A stretch of 64,000 nucleotides of DNA from JBFXAF01 sp050184585 (lineage in GTDB: Bacteria > Pseudomonadota > Alphaproteobacteria > Rhizobiales > Rhizobiaceae): positions 248,001-312,000 of the forward strand of contig JBFXAF010000001.1 of the NCBI GenBank assembly GCA_050184585.1. The letters run 5' to 3'. Positions 34,015-43,989 of the stretch are shown in pieces. Under the pieces are notes generated by a model. It was not told the origin of the DNA, did not search any database, and saw only the letters and a program-made list of their open reading frames with translations. The position numbers were made by a program, and so were the translations under genes. Numbering within the stretch: position 1 is the stretch's first letter; each line of letters begins with the position of its first letter.

Positions 34015-35523
34015 TCAATCCTCCTCGACGAAGACCTCCTCGCGCTTCTTTCTGACGGCAGGCAGGAGCACGACGATGAGCACCAGAACCGCGATGCCCA
34101 GCAGCGTCGCGCTGATCGGCCGCGTCACGAAGACGGTCGGGTCGCCGCGTCCCAGGATCATGGCGCGGCGCAGATTCTCCTCGAGCAGCGGCCCGAGGAC
34201 GAAGCCGAGCAGCAGCGGCGCAGGCTCGCAGCGCAGCTTGACCAGGATGTAGCCAAGCAGCCCGAAGAAGGCGACCGAATACAGGTCGAACGCGGAGCCC
34301 TTTACCGAGAAGACGCCGATCGAACAGAAGGCCATGATCGCCGGGAAGAGCAGGTAATAGGGGACGGAGAGCAGCCGGACCCACAGGCCGATCATCGGCA
34401 GGTTCAGCACGATCAGCATCAGATTGCCGATCCACATCGAGGCGATGATGCCCCAGAAGAGCGCCGGGCGCTCCGTCGCCACGTCAGGACCCGGCACGAT
34501 GCCCTGGATGATCATGGCGCCGATCATCAGCGCCATCACGGGGTTGGCCGGGATGCCGAGGGTCAGCATCGGAATGAACGATGTCTGCGCGCCAGCGTTG
34601 TTGGCCGATTCGGGTCCCGCGACGCCCGCGATCGCACCGCGGCCGAACTCCTCCGGATGTTTCGAGACGCGCTTCTCGAGGGTGTAGGACGCGAAGGAGG
34701 CGAGGATCGCGCCACCACCGGGCAGCACGCCGAGCGCTGAGCCGAGCGCCGTTCCGCGCAAGACCGGCCCGATCATGCGGCGGAAATCGTCACGCGACGG
34801 CCAGAGGCTGGTGATGGCGGTGGTGATCACCTGCCGCGTCTTTTCGCTCTCGAGGTTGCGCAGGATCTCGGCGATGCCGAACACGCCTACGGCAACGGCG
34901 ACGAAGTTGAGGCCGTCGGAGTATTCGCGGATCCCCAGCGTGAAGCGGGGCGTGCCTTCGAAGATGTCCGAGCCGACGAGGCCGAACAGCAGGCCGAGCA
35001 CCACCATTGCGATGGCCTTCACGACCGACCCGTGAGCGAGGGCGATGGACGATATGAGCCCGACGACCATGAGAGAGAAATATTCGGCCGCGCCAAATTG
35101 CAGGGCAATCGCCGTGAGAGGCGGTGCGAACAGCGCCACAAGGAGCGTCGAGACGCTGCCGGCGAAGAAAGAGCCAATCGCGGCGATGGCGAGCGCCGCG
35201 CCGGCGCGGCCTTGCCTCGCCATCTGGTAGCCGTCGATCGCGGTGACGGCGGACGAGGATTCGCCCGGCATGTTGATCAGGATCGCCGTGGTCGAACCGC
35301 CATACTGTGCGCCGTAGTAGATGCCGGCGAGCATGATCAGCGAGGAAACCGGATCGCCGATCTGGAAGGTGATCGGCAACAGCATTGCGATGGTGGCGGT
35401 CGCGCCGATACCGGGAAGCACCCCGATCAGGGTGCCGAGCAGCACGCCGATCAGGCAGAACAGCAGGTTCCACAGCGTGGTTGCCGTCTGGAAGCCGAGC
35501 GAGAGATTGTTCAAGAGGTCCAT
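34015..35523 (-). CDS. Tripartite tricarboxylate transporter large permease (TctA family)
   Basis: This 502-aa protein has about 11-12 membrane helices and family segments GVLPGIGATATIAMLLPITF and GIYYGAQYGGSTTAILINMPGE (seen in parts). It forms the membrane channel of a TTT uptake system for carboxylates with the small TctB subunit and a periplasmic TctC binding protein, both just upstream. The ATG at 35523 lies 7 bp after the TctB stop. The substrate is unknown; citrate or an aromatic acid are typical for the family. Confidence 0.92.
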   Translation of the reverse strand: MDLLNNLSLGFQTATTLWNLLFCLIGVLLGTLIGVLPGIGATATIAMLLPITFQIGDPVSSLIMLAGIYYGAQYGGSTTAILINMPGESSSAVTAIDGYQMARQGRAGAALAIAAIGSFFAGSVSTLLVALFAPPLTAIALQFGAAEYFSLMVVGLISSIALAHGSVVKAIAMVVLGLLFGLVGSDIFEGTPRFTLGIREYSDGLNFVAVAVGVFGIAEILRNLESEKTRQVITTAITSLWPSRDDFRRMIGPVLRGTALGSALGVLPGGGAILASFASYTLEKRVSKHPEEFGRGAIAGVAGPESANNAGAQTSFIPMLTLGIPANPVMALMIGAMIIQGIVPGPDVATERPALFWGIIASMWIGNLMLIVLNLPMIGLWVRLLSVPYYLLFPAIMAFCSIGVFSVKGSAFDLYSVAFFGLLGYILVKLRCEPAPLLLGFVLGPLLEENLRRAMILGRGDPTVFVTRPISATLLGIAVLVLIVVLLPAVRKKREEVFVEED

Positions 35524-35530
35524 GGCGCGC

Positions 35531-36151
35531 CTAGTCGAAGGGGAGCCAGGGCCCGAACCGCCGGAACGGCAGGCCGAGCATGTAGGAGAAGACGATGGTC
35601 GCGAACAGCGTCAACGAGGCGGCCACGATGAGCGCGAGGCCGGGTCTCATGCGATGCGAGGCGAAGGCCGCGATGAGCGCGGTGACGAAGAGAGCGGGTA
35701 CGAATCCGAGACCGCGCACGGTGAGCCCGAAGAAAACCGGCGCCGGCAGAATGAACAGAAGGCCGCGCCAGGCAAACACCCCGAACGGTTCCCCCTCCGT
35801 CTCGCGGGGGCTGCGGACGATCGCGTAGAGGATCACCGCCGCCACGGCGCCCAGCGCAACGAAGGCTCCGAGCAGCCAGTAGAGAATGGCGAAAACGAAG
35901 GGCGTGCAGACGAGAAGCAACGTCTGCTCGCGCGACGTCATCGGGGCGACTTCAAAGCGCGTCGCCTGCAGCAGCACGACGAAGCCGAGAAAGATCAGCG
36001 TCGCGGACAACACCACCGGGAAGTAACCCGGGCCCATGCGGAAAGCGGTGCCGATACTGAGATTCAGCGCCTGTACGAGAAAGAAGACCCCAAAACCGAT
36101 CAACAGGGCGCCGCAGAAGCCGTTCACCGGTTCGATGGCAATTCGCTTCAC
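35531..36151 (-). CDS. TTT small permease subunit (TctB family)
   Basis: This 206-aa protein has four or five hydrophobic segments, including GFCGALLIGFGVFFLVQAL at the N-terminus and a GPGYFPVVLSATLI motif typical of TctB. The start is GTG at 36151 (GTGAAGCGAATT). It is between TctC and TctA in one operon. Length is slightly above the usual 150-180 aa. Confidence 0.85.
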   Translation of the reverse strand: MKRIAIEPVNGFCGALLIGFGVFFLVQALNLSIGTAFRMGPGYFPVVLSATLIFLGFVVLLQATRFEVAPMTSREQTLLLVCTPFVFAILYWLLGAFVALGAVAAVILYAIVRSPRETEGEPFGVFAWRGLLFILPAPVFFGLTVRGLGFVPALFVTALIAAFASHRMRPGLALIVAASLTLFATIVFSYMLGLPFRRFGPWLPFD

Positions 36152-36178
36152 GACGCCTCCCGCGGTCGTGCGAGGGTC

Positions 36179-36202
36179 GGCCGGGCGGCTGCGCGCCCGG
36201 CC
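36179..36202. other. Strong stem-loop between the TctC and TctB genes
   Basis: GGCCGGGCG and its exact complement form a 9-bp stem with a 6-nt loop and no following T-tract. It is in the 61-bp gap after the binding-protein gene and probably protects its mRNA or limits read-through, giving excess TctC. Confidence 0.5.
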
Positions 36203-36212
36203 GGAGGACGGA

Positions 36213-37187
36213 TCAGTCCGCGTACTGGCCAGCCGCCTCGATAACCGGCTTCCAGCGCGCGATCTCGCTTTCCAGCTTGGCCTTCAGGGCTTCGGGAGTC
36301 GCATCCGACTCCGGCGAGGGCGTCGTGCCGAGTTCGGCGAAGCGGGCGATGACGTTCGCGTCCTTCAAGGCCACCTGCAGCGACTTCGACAGGCGTGCAG
36401 TGACCTCGGCCGGCGTGCCCTTCGGCGCGTAGACGCCGTGCCAGATGCCGAACTGCATGCCGGCAAGGCCGCCTTCCTCGGTCGTCGGCACGTCGGGCAG
36501 GACGTCGAGCCGCGCGGACGACGTGACCGCATACGCCTTGATGGTGCCGCCCTGAATCTGCTTGGTGGTGTTGGTGGTCTGGTCGCACATGATGTCGACC
36601 TGCCCGCCAAGAAGGTCGGTCATGGCCGGGCCGGTGCCCTTGTAGGGCACGGTGACCAGCGGGACGCCGATGGCGCTCATGTAGAGCATGCCGCACAAGT
36701 GGGACGCGGCTCCGATACCGGCATTGGCGACCGTGACGGTGTCCTTGTTGGACTTCGAATACTCCACCAGACCCTTGAGATCGGACGGTTCGAGATCCTT
36801 GCGCGCCACGAGCGTCATGGGCACGTCCGTGACGATGCCGACATACTCGAACGCGTTGAGCGTGTCGTAGGGCAGGTTGCGGTACAGGGTAGCGCTGGTC
36901 GCCATGCCGATATGGTAGAGGAGAAGCGTGTAACCGTCCGGCTCGGCGTTGGCGACCTGAGCAGCGCCGGTCGTGCCGCCCGCGCCGCCGACGTTCTCGA
37001 CGATGACCTGTTGGCCGAGGTCCTTCGACATGGCTTCGGCCACGAGGCGGGCGACGGTGTCCGTCGGCCCGCCAGCCGCGAACGGCACGACGACCGTAAC
37101 GGTGCGATCAGGATAGGACTGCGCCATGGCGGCAGACGCCCCGAGCGCCAGGGCGGCTGCGAGGCCGAGCGTATTGAAGACTTTCAT
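36213..37187 (-). CDS. TTT substrate-binding protein (TctC/Bug family)
   Basis: This is a 324-aa periplasmic protein with a signal peptide (about residues 1-22, ending ASAAMA). The Bug-family pocket segments TVVVPFAAGGPTDTVARLV and ENVGGAGGTTGAAQVA are present, as is a later VPYKGTGPAMTDLLGGQVD. It is the first gene of the TctCBA operon. Ligands of Bug proteins range from dicarboxylates to aromatic acids and amides; this one is not assigned. Confidence 0.92.
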   Translation of the reverse strand: MKVFNTLGLAAALALGASAAMAQSYPDRTVTVVVPFAAGGPTDTVARLVAEAMSKDLGQQVIVENVGGAGGTTGAAQVANAEPDGYTLLLYHIGMATSATLYRNLPYDTLNAFEYVGIVTDVPMTLVARKDLEPSDLKGLVEYSKSNKDTVTVANAGIGAASHLCGMLYMSAIGVPLVTVPYKGTGPAMTDLLGGQVDIMCDQTTNTTKQIQGGTIKAYAVTSSARLDVLPDVPTTEEGGLAGMQFGIWHGVYAPKGTPAEVTARLSKSLQVALKDANVIARFAELGTTPSPESDATPEALKAKLESEIARWKPVIEAAGQYAD

Positions 37188-37391
37188 CCGTGTTCCTCCA
37201 CATCATGCGATCCCGGCTGTCCCGCCGGATTGATTGCAACGTTTGTCACGGGAGCGGTCATGTCAAGGCGGGCTCCGGCGCATTATACTATCTGCTAGCA
37301 GCCCCGCGTCCGTGCGGAAGACGCGGCCGACGCCACTCTGGCGCGTCGTCCGCTGTCTTGCCACAGTCGGGAAAAGAGCGATTCTGGAAAA

Positions 37392-39206
37392 ATGCCCATG
37401 CTGCCGTCACCATTCCGCAAGCCAGCGCCCTGGGCCGAAATCGCGCCGTTGCTGGTCGAGGTGGCCACGGGCCGCAAGGCGGCGGACCTGGTCGTCCGCA
37501 ATGCGCGCTGGGTCAACGTCTATTCCGGGGAGGTCATCCCAGGCACGGACGTGGCCGTCTCTGCCGGGCGCTTCGCCTATTGCGGGCCCGACGCCGGCGG
37601 CTCGATCGGGCCGGATACGGTCGTCGTCGAAGCGGCGGGGCGCTACATCGTGCCTGGTCTCTGCGATGGCCACATGCATGTCGAGAGCGGGATGGTGACC
37701 GTGACCGAGTTCTGCCGCGCGGTGATCCCTCACGGCACGACGGCCATGTTCATCGATCCGCATGAGATTGCCAACGTCCTGGGGCTGCCAGGGGTGCGGC
37801 TGATGCACGACGAGGCGATGGCCATGCCGGTAGACGTGCATGTGCAGATGCCTTCGTGCGTTCCCTCCGCGCCCGGGCTCGAGAATGCGGGCGCGGCGCT
37901 CACGGTCGCCGACGTCGAGGAGGCGATGACCTGGCCGAACATCGTCGGGCTGGGCGAAGTCATGAACTTTCCAGGCGTCGCGGCCAACGATCCGGTGATG
38001 GCGGGCGAGATCGCGGCGACGATGCGGGCGGGGCGCACCGTCGGCGGCCACTATGCCTCTCCCGACCTGGGAGCGCCGTTCCACGGCTATGTGGCCGGCG
38101 GACCGGAAGACGATCATGAAGGAACACGCGCGGAGGACGCGATCGCCCGCGTCAGGCAGGGCATGCGGGCCATGCTGAGGCTTGGGTCGGCCTGGTACGA
38201 CGTGGCGAGCCAGATCAAGGCGGTGACCGAGAGTGGGCTCGATCCGCGCAACTTCATCCTGTGCACCGACGACAGCCATTCCGGCACGCTGGTGAACGAA
38301 GGCCATATGGATCGCGTGGTGCGCCACGCCATTGCGCAGGGCCTGCCGCCGGTGACCGCGATCCAGATGGCGACGCTCAATACGGCGCAACATTTCAAGC
38401 TGGAGAGGGAGATCGGTTCGGTGGCGCCTGGCCGGCAGGCGAACTTCCTGATCGTCTCCGATCTCGCGGCGCTCGCGATCGACGAGGTCTACGCGCGAGG
38501 CGTGCTCGTCGCGAAGGACGGCAGGCTGGCGATCGATATCCCGGCCTGGGACTATCCGGCCAATGCGAAAGGCACGGTGAAGCTCGGCAAGCGCATCACC
38601 GCCGCCGATTTCGACGTCGCCGCTCCGGCGGGCGCGAACAAGGTCAGGGTGCGCGTCATCGGCGTGGTGGAGAATCAGGCGCCGACCAAGGCGCTGGAGG
38701 TGGACCTGCCCGTCGAGGACGGCATGGTCGCCATGGACCGTGCAGGCGATGTCTGCCAGATCGCGCTGGTCGAACGACACCGTGCCACGGGCGAGGTCGT
38801 GAACGGCTTCGTCAGCGGTTTTCGCTATGACCAGGATTGCGCGTTGGCGTCGACCGTCGCGCACGATTCCCATCACATCATCGTCGTGGGCACGAACAAG
38901 GCGGACATGGCGCAAGCAGCGAACCGTCTCGCGGAGGTCGGAGGCGGCGTGGTGCTGGTCTCGAAGGGTAGGGAGCTCGCGCTGGTCGAGATGCCGATAG
39001 CCGGGCTCATGTCGGACGAACGCGCGGAGATCGTCGCGGAGAAGGCCGGCAAGCTGGTTGCCGCAATGCGCGACATGGGTTGCGACCTGAACAACGCCTA
39101 TATGCAGCACTCGCTGCTGGCGCTGGTGGTGATCCCGGAACTGCGCATATCCGACACCGGCATCATCGACGTGACGAGGTTCGAAAAGGTCGACCTGTTC
39201 GTCTGA
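37392..39206 (+). CDS. ade: Adenine deaminase
   Basis: This 604-aa amidohydrolase converts adenine to hypoxanthine and ammonia for purine salvage. Metal-site signatures are CDGHMHVESGM (His94, His96, Glu98) and FIDPHEIANVLG. The C-terminal region with DSHHIIVVGTN and the ending ISDTGIIDVTRFEKVDLFV is typical of the family, and total length is normal. The start MPMLPSPFRK has no strong ribosome binding site; Met3 (37398) is possible. It is divergent from the TctC operon. Confidence 0.92.
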   Translation: MPMLPSPFRKPAPWAEIAPLLVEVATGRKAADLVVRNARWVNVYSGEVIPGTDVAVSAGRFAYCGPDAGGSIGPDTVVVEAAGRYIVPGLCDGHMHVESGMVTVTEFCRAVIPHGTTAMFIDPHEIANVLGLPGVRLMHDEAMAMPVDVHVQMPSCVPSAPGLENAGAALTVADVEEAMTWPNIVGLGEVMNFPGVAANDPVMAGEIAATMRAGRTVGGHYASPDLGAPFHGYVAGGPEDDHEGTRAEDAIARVRQGMRAMLRLGSAWYDVASQIKAVTESGLDPRNFILCTDDSHSGTLVNEGHMDRVVRHAIAQGLPPVTAIQMATLNTAQHFKLEREIGSVAPGRQANFLIVSDLAALAIDEVYARGVLVAKDGRLAIDIPAWDYPANAKGTVKLGKRITAADFDVAAPAGANKVRVRVIGVVENQAPTKALEVDLPVEDGMVAMDRAGDVCQIALVERHRATGEVVNGFVSGFRYDQDCALASTVAHDSHHIIVVGTNKADMAQAANRLAEVGGGVVLVSKGRELALVEMPIAGLMSDERAEIVAEKAGKLVAAMRDMGCDLNNAYMQHSLLALVVIPELRISDTGIIDVTRFEKVDLFV

Positions 39207-39215
39207 GCAGGCGGC

Positions 39216-40616
39216 TCAGCGGCCCGTCACGGCCATGCATCGTTCGCGGGCCAGCCAGAACGGCGGCAGGAAGGCGGCGAGATTCGAAAACGGCAGAACC
39301 TCGGGCTTCAGCCTGACGCCGAGTTCGTCGGTCATGAAGGCCCGGCGCATCTCGATGCGCGACCAGGCCTCGGGATAGCGCGCGGACAATTCTTCCCTGA
39401 GCGCCGTATCCGCGATGGCGATGCCGTCCTCGATGTTCGTGGTGAACCATTTCGTGCCGGTCGCCGGAATGATGTCGACCTGGACCGCCATGCCGGAGCG
39501 GACCGGCAGGGTCGATCCGGAAAAGACCGGCGAATGAAGCCATTCGTCGATGTGGATCAGATGGCCGGGGTTCAGAGACACACCGAAGAACGGCTCGCCG
39601 ATGCGGTCGTGCACCGCGTTCCACAGCGCGCCGCCGGTGGCGCCGATCCCAATCGTCTCGTACCAGGCGACGGCGGCAGAGAAGTAGGGCGCGACGAGGC
39701 GCTCGACATAGTCGCGGATATCGGCCGGAAGGTCTTGAGGCCCTTCGGCGAGGAAGCCGGCGCGGGCGCTGAGTCCTCCCTGCACACCGTAGGCGCAGGT
39801 GATCGGATCGCCCTGCCTGAGCATGTCGAGGCTCGGGCTCGGCAGGCCGTAGGCCGCGCGGCGGCCGGCCGTCAGCATGGGATGTGCGCTTTGCGGCAGG
39901 CCATTCATCCCGATCAACCGCGCCGCGCCGAGTTCAGTCATGCCAGGTTCGGCGCGCTCGACCACGTTGCGCACGCCCTGCGAAGCAAACGTCGCGGCGA
40001 ACTCGAATGCGGCGAGCTGGTCGACGTCGTTGATCGCGCGCAACCCGTCGCCCGGGTTCATCAGCAGACCGGCGGCATTGCGGACCGAGCCGGCATTGCC
40101 CACGACGGCGCGCACCGCAGTGGCGATGAAGTCCGGCAAATCGAGCGCCGCGCCATCGAGGCCCGCGTCGCTGTCGTCGAAGGGCTTCCAGCCGATCGCG
40201 CCCACCGTCTGGCCGTCTTTCAGCCCGGCGGCTCGGAGCAGGTCGACCAGCGGAGGCGAACGATCGCGCGGCTGCGCGGGCAGCGAAAAACCCTGGCAAA
40301 GCACGCGCTCATAGGGGCCTGCGCACAGTTCGGCGTAGCCCCAGCCCTCGTTGCCGACGAGGAGCGACGGCGTACGGCCTGGCACGACGACGAGCAGCGT
40401 CTCCTCGAAGCGCGGATCGTAGCCGGACAGGAACGCCACATTGGCGGAATGTTCGCGGTCGCCATAGACGACGAAGACGTCGAGGCCGGACGCCTCGCCC
40501 CGCTCCACGAGCGCGGCGATGCGGTTTTGGTATGCGGCGCGCGAGATCACCGGCATGACGGTCGGTTCGCCGAAGTCGGGCAGTGAAACGCGTTCCAGAC
40601 TGACTTTCAGCGCCAT
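39216..40616 (-). CDS. M24 (Xaa-Pro peptidase/creatinase) fold protein, metal ligands incomplete
   Basis: This 466-aa protein has the N-terminal creatinase-like domain (VYGDREHSANVAFLSGYDPRFEE) and the C-terminal pitta-bread domain. The catalytic region reads GDPITCAYGVQGGLSARAGF, where metallopeptidases have two Asp ligands; neither is present. A His (NPGHLIHIDEW) and one Glu (NIEDGIAI) remain. It is therefore probably not a normal metallopeptidase. It starts 1 bp before the TrkH stop region, in the same operon as trkH. Met21 is another possible start. Confidence 0.78.
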   Translation of the reverse strand: MALKVSLERVSLPDFGEPTVMPVISRAAYQNRIAALVERGEASGLDVFVVYGDREHSANVAFLSGYDPRFEETLLVVVPGRTPSLLVGNEGWGYAELCAGPYERVLCQGFSLPAQPRDRSPPLVDLLRAAGLKDGQTVGAIGWKPFDDSDAGLDGAALDLPDFIATAVRAVVGNAGSVRNAAGLLMNPGDGLRAINDVDQLAAFEFAATFASQGVRNVVERAEPGMTELGAARLIGMNGLPQSAHPMLTAGRRAAYGLPSPSLDMLRQGDPITCAYGVQGGLSARAGFLAEGPQDLPADIRDYVERLVAPYFSAAVAWYETIGIGATGGALWNAVHDRIGEPFFGVSLNPGHLIHIDEWLHSPVFSGSTLPVRSGMAVQVDIIPATGTKWFTTNIEDGIAIADTALREELSARYPEAWSRIEMRRAFMTDELGVRLKPEVLPFSNLAAFLPPFWLARERCMAVTGR

Positions 40617-40617
40617 C

Positions 40618-42075
40618 TCAGCGTCCCCAGAAGGCAGGCGTGAAGATCACGAGCACGGCCAGGATCTCCAGGCGTCCGAGCAGCATGAGGACCGTGCATA
40701 CCCATTTGGCCATGTCGGGCAGCGTCGAAAAATTGCCGACCGGTCCGATGATCGGGCCAAGTCCGGGGCCGACATTGGTGAGCGATGTCAGCGCGCCGCT
40801 CGTCGCGGTGACGTAGTCGAGACCGGTCGCGCCCAGCAGGATCGTCCCGATCGCCCACAGCACGAAGAAGGACGAGATGAAGAGAACGACCGCGCGCTGC
40901 ATGTCCTCGTCCACGACCCGATCTCCATATCGCACGGGCTGCACCGAGCTGGGAAAAACCAGGCGCTTCAGACCGTTCCAGAACAGCTCGAAGAGGATGA
41001 GGAAGCGGTAGGCCTTGATGCCGCCGGTCGTCGATCCCGAGCAGCCTCCGAGGAAGGTCGCGACGAAGACGGCGGCAACGGCGAACGGCCCCCATTGATT
41101 GTAGTCGTCGCTGGCATAGCCGGTCGTCGTGATGACCGACATCAGGTTGAAGGTGGAGTGCGTCAGCGCCTCCAGAAAGGGACGATCCTGGCGGACCGTG
41201 AGGTAGATGCCGATTGCGACCGAGAACACGACGGCATAACCGGCGAATACGCGGATCTGCGGGTCGCGCAAGGCGTCCAGCCGCCCCTTCGCCGCGAACA
41301 TGATCATGATCGCGAAAGGCAGGGAACCGATGAACATGAAGACAATGCCGACCCAGAGGATCGACGGGGTGTCGGAATATCGGACGAAGGACGTGTCGTG
41401 GACGGAGAAGCCGCCCGTAGCGACCGTCGTCATGGCGTGATTGAGCGCATCGAAGCCGCGCATGCCTGCGGCCGTGTAAGCGATCGCGCATGCTAGAACC
41501 AAGCTGGAGTAGATGGCGATCAGGCTGATGACGTAGGTCTGGAGGCGATTGAACGGCCGCTCGGCGATATCCGAGGACTCGATGCGGAAATAGGACATGC
41601 CGCCGATGTTGAGGAACGGCAGCAGGAACAGTCCGAGCGCGATGACGCCGAGGCCGCCCATGAAGGACAGGAGCGACCGCCAGAGCAGCAACCCGGGAGG
41701 CGCATGGTCCAGCCCGTTCATCACCGTTCCGCCGGTGGTGGTGATGCCGCTGACCGATTCGAACACCGCGTCCGTGATGCTCATGTCGAAGGACGACATG
41801 ACGAAGGGCACCGCCCCGGCAAGCGCGAGGGTCACCCAGAGCGTGTTGACGACGAGGAAGCCGAAGCGGGTCGTCACGGGCGGCGGGCGGCCCTGCGTGG
41901 CGAGAGCCACAGCAGTGGCGAGACCGCCAATGAACAGCGCCGAGAAGGCGAAGACCTGCCAGTCGGGATTGCCGGCGTAAAGGTCGACGGCCGCCGGGAT
42001 CAGCATGGCGACAGACAGATAGACCGCGAAGATCGACGAGATATGCGCTGCGGCGCGAATGGCGATTCTGTTCAC
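40618..42075 (-). CDS. trkH: TrkH-family potassium uptake protein
   Basis: This 485-aa membrane protein has four M1-P-M2 repeats with selectivity-filter glycines: SGITTTGGTV, TTVATGGFSVHD, SVITTTGYASDD and SLTNVGPGLG. It is the K+-translocating subunit that works with TrkA, which is not in the window. The start is GTG at 42075. The next gene (M24 protein) begins directly after it. It is divergent from threonine dehydratase. Confidence 0.93.
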   Translation of the reverse strand: MNRIAIRAAAHISSIFAVYLSVAMLIPAAVDLYAGNPDWQVFAFSALFIGGLATAVALATQGRPPPVTTRFGFLVVNTLWVTLALAGAVPFVMSSFDMSITDAVFESVSGITTTGGTVMNGLDHAPPGLLLWRSLLSFMGGLGVIALGLFLLPFLNIGGMSYFRIESSDIAERPFNRLQTYVISLIAIYSSLVLACAIAYTAAGMRGFDALNHAMTTVATGGFSVHDTSFVRYSDTPSILWVGIVFMFIGSLPFAIMIMFAAKGRLDALRDPQIRVFAGYAVVFSVAIGIYLTVRQDRPFLEALTHSTFNLMSVITTTGYASDDYNQWGPFAVAAVFVATFLGGCSGSTTGGIKAYRFLILFELFWNGLKRLVFPSSVQPVRYGDRVVDEDMQRAVVLFISSFFVLWAIGTILLGATGLDYVTATSGALTSLTNVGPGLGPIIGPVGNFSTLPDMAKWVCTVLMLLGRLEILAVLVIFTPAFWGR

Positions 42076-42202
42076 GGCCCGCGCGTTTCCTGCCGGATTA
42101 CCCGTTCCAGGGCGTGCCGCCCCGGCGCGGCCGGAGAGTGGCTTCGACGGTTGGAATATGCAATAGCGCGGCGCGACCGCGAACAGGAAAGGCTCCGAGG
42201 CG

Positions 42203-43459
42203 ATGACCAGTTTCTCGGAGGGCGTGAAGACCGCCGCCGCCGCGCTCAGGGACCTTTTCCCCGAGACGCCGCTGCAGGCGAACGACTATCTGTCGCGCAA
42301 GACAGGCGCGCATGTGTTGCTCAAGCGCGAGGACCTGTCGCCGGTACGCTCCTACAAGATCCGGGGAGCGTACAACTTCTTCCGCAAGGCGCTGGCGGCC
42401 GGCGAGGGGGCGGACCTGTTCGTCTGCGCCTCGGCCGGCAACCATGCGCAGGGGTTCGCGTTCGTCTGCCGGCATTTCGGCCGTCGCGGCGTGGTGTTCA
42501 TGCCGGTCACGACGCCGCAGCAGAAGATCGACAAGACCCGGCACTTCGGCGGCGGACACGTCGAGATCAGGCTGGTCGGGGATTTCTTCGACGATTGCTA
42601 TCGTGCCGCGCTCGCCTTCTCGGACGGGGGACATGGCCTGATGGTGCCGCCCTTCGACCATCGCGACATCATCGAGGGCCAGGCGACCGTCGCGCTGGAG
42701 ATCGCCGAGCAGATGCCGCAGGGGCGCATCGCAGACCTCGTGGTTCTTCCGGTCGGCGGCGGCGGCCTGGCCTCCGGCGTCACCCGCTTCTTCGCCGATA
42801 CCGGATTCGACGCACGCTTCGCGTTTTGCGAGCCGGCTGGCGCCCCCAGCCTCAGGGAAAGCCTGGCGGCGGGACGCCGGGTGAAGCTCGCCAGGGTCGA
42901 CAATTTCGTCGACGGCGCGGCAGTGGCGGAGATCGGTCGGGAACCGTTCCGGCATCTCTCCGGCTTCCCGGCGGCGGACGTCCACGCGGTGCCGGAGAAC
43001 CGCATCTGCGCCACCATGATCGAGATGCTCAACATCGAAGGCGTGGTGCTGGAGCCGGCCGGCGCGCTGGCCATCGACGCGCTCAAGGATTTCCCGCGCA
43101 AGGAACTGAAGGGGCGGACCGTCGTCGCCGTCGTGTCCGGCGGCAATTTCGACTTCGAGCGCCTGCCCGACGTCAAGGAAAGGGCGCTCCGCTTCGAGGG
43201 GCTGAAGAAATACTTCGTCTTCCGTTTCCCCCAACGGCCCGGCGCGCTCAGGGATTTCCTCGAACTCCTCGGTCCAGACGACGACATCGCCCGCTTCGAG
43301 TATCTCAAGAAGTCGGCGCGCAACTTCGGCTCGGTGCTGATCGGAATCGAGACCAAGGACCGCAGGAATTTCGACGTGCTGACCAGGCGGTTCCGCGATT
43401 CCGGCTGGGCGTATGAGGACATCACCGACAACGAGACGATCGCCGGTCTGGTGATATGA
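42203..43459 (+). CDS. ilvA: Threonine ammonia-lyase (threonine dehydratase)
   Basis: This 418-aa PLP enzyme converts threonine to 2-oxobutanoate, the first step to isoleucine. The PLP Lys52 is in VRSYKIRGAYN, the phosphate loop in ASAGNHAQGFA, and a glycine-rich VGGGGLASG follows. A single ACT-like C-terminal region (YFVFRFPQRPGALRDFLE, about 333-418) suggests allosteric control; this length is the single-ACT-like form. The start at 42203 follows CCGAGG. Its stop overlaps DUF1697 by 4 bp. Confidence 0.93.
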   Translation: MTSFSEGVKTAAAALRDLFPETPLQANDYLSRKTGAHVLLKREDLSPVRSYKIRGAYNFFRKALAAGEGADLFVCASAGNHAQGFAFVCRHFGRRGVVFMPVTTPQQKIDKTRHFGGGHVEIRLVGDFFDDCYRAALAFSDGGHGLMVPPFDHRDIIEGQATVALEIAEQMPQGRIADLVVLPVGGGGLASGVTRFFADTGFDARFAFCEPAGAPSLRESLAAGRRVKLARVDNFVDGAAVAEIGREPFRHLSGFPAADVHAVPENRICATMIEMLNIEGVVLEPAGALAIDALKDFPRKELKGRTVVAVVSGGNFDFERLPDVKERALRFEGLKKYFVFRFPQRPGALRDFLELLGPDDDIARFEYLKKSARNFGSVLIGIETKDRRNFDVLTRRFRDSGWAYEDITDNETIAGLVI

Positions 43460-43989
43460 CCGTCTACATCATCCTGTTCAGGGGCGTCGGCGGCGCGACG
43501 CAGCTTCCGGTGAAGCCGCTGCGCGTTGCGCTTGCGGAGGCAAGGTTCGAGAACGTCGCCACCTACATCAACAGCGGCAACGCCGTCGTGAAGAGCTCGC
43601 TCCCACGAGGGAAGGTGGTCACGACAATCGCCGAGCTCTGCCGGCGCGAGTTCGGTTTCGAGAAAGACATTCACGCGCCGACGCGGTCGGAATGGAAGAA
43701 GTTGATCGACAACAACCCATTCCCCGCCGCCTTGAAGGCGCCCAAGTTCCTGCACGCAGCGGTGCTGGCCCGGACACCAGATGCGGCCAAGGTCCAGGCG
43801 CTGCGCGTCTTCGCCAGCGGCGGCGAGAAGATCGAGGTGGTCGGCAAGGTCGCCTATATCCACACGCCGGACGGCTTCGGGACCTCGAAGCTCGCAGAAA
43901 GATTCGACAAGGGCATCGGCGTGCCCAACACGGCGCGCAACTGGAACACGGTGTCGAAGCTGATGGAACTGGCGGACGCCGCAGCCTAA
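43456..43989 (+). CDS. DUF1697 family protein
   Basis: This 177-aa protein is in DUF1697 (I recall structural members of ferredoxin-like fold). The N-terminal VYIILFRGVGGATQLPVKPLR, NVATYINSGNAVV and C-terminal NTARNWNTVSKLMEL are diagnostic (read in parts). It overlaps ilvA by 4 bp (ATGA), so translation is coupled. Function is unknown. Confidence 0.85.
   Translation: MTVYIILFRGVGGATQLPVKPLRVALAEARFENVATYINSGNAVVKSSLPRGKVVTTIAELCRREFGFEKDIHAPTRSEWKKLIDNNPFPAALKAPKFLHAAVLARTPDAAKVQALRVFASGGEKIEVVGKVAYIHTPDGFGTSKLAERFDKGIGVPNTARNWNTVSKLMELADAAA

Noticed and set aside
37407..39110. 567-aa minus-strand ORF opposite adenine deaminase
   Set aside because: Antisense shadow; His/Arg/Asp-rich, no domain, and the plus-strand frame is a normal adenine deaminase.
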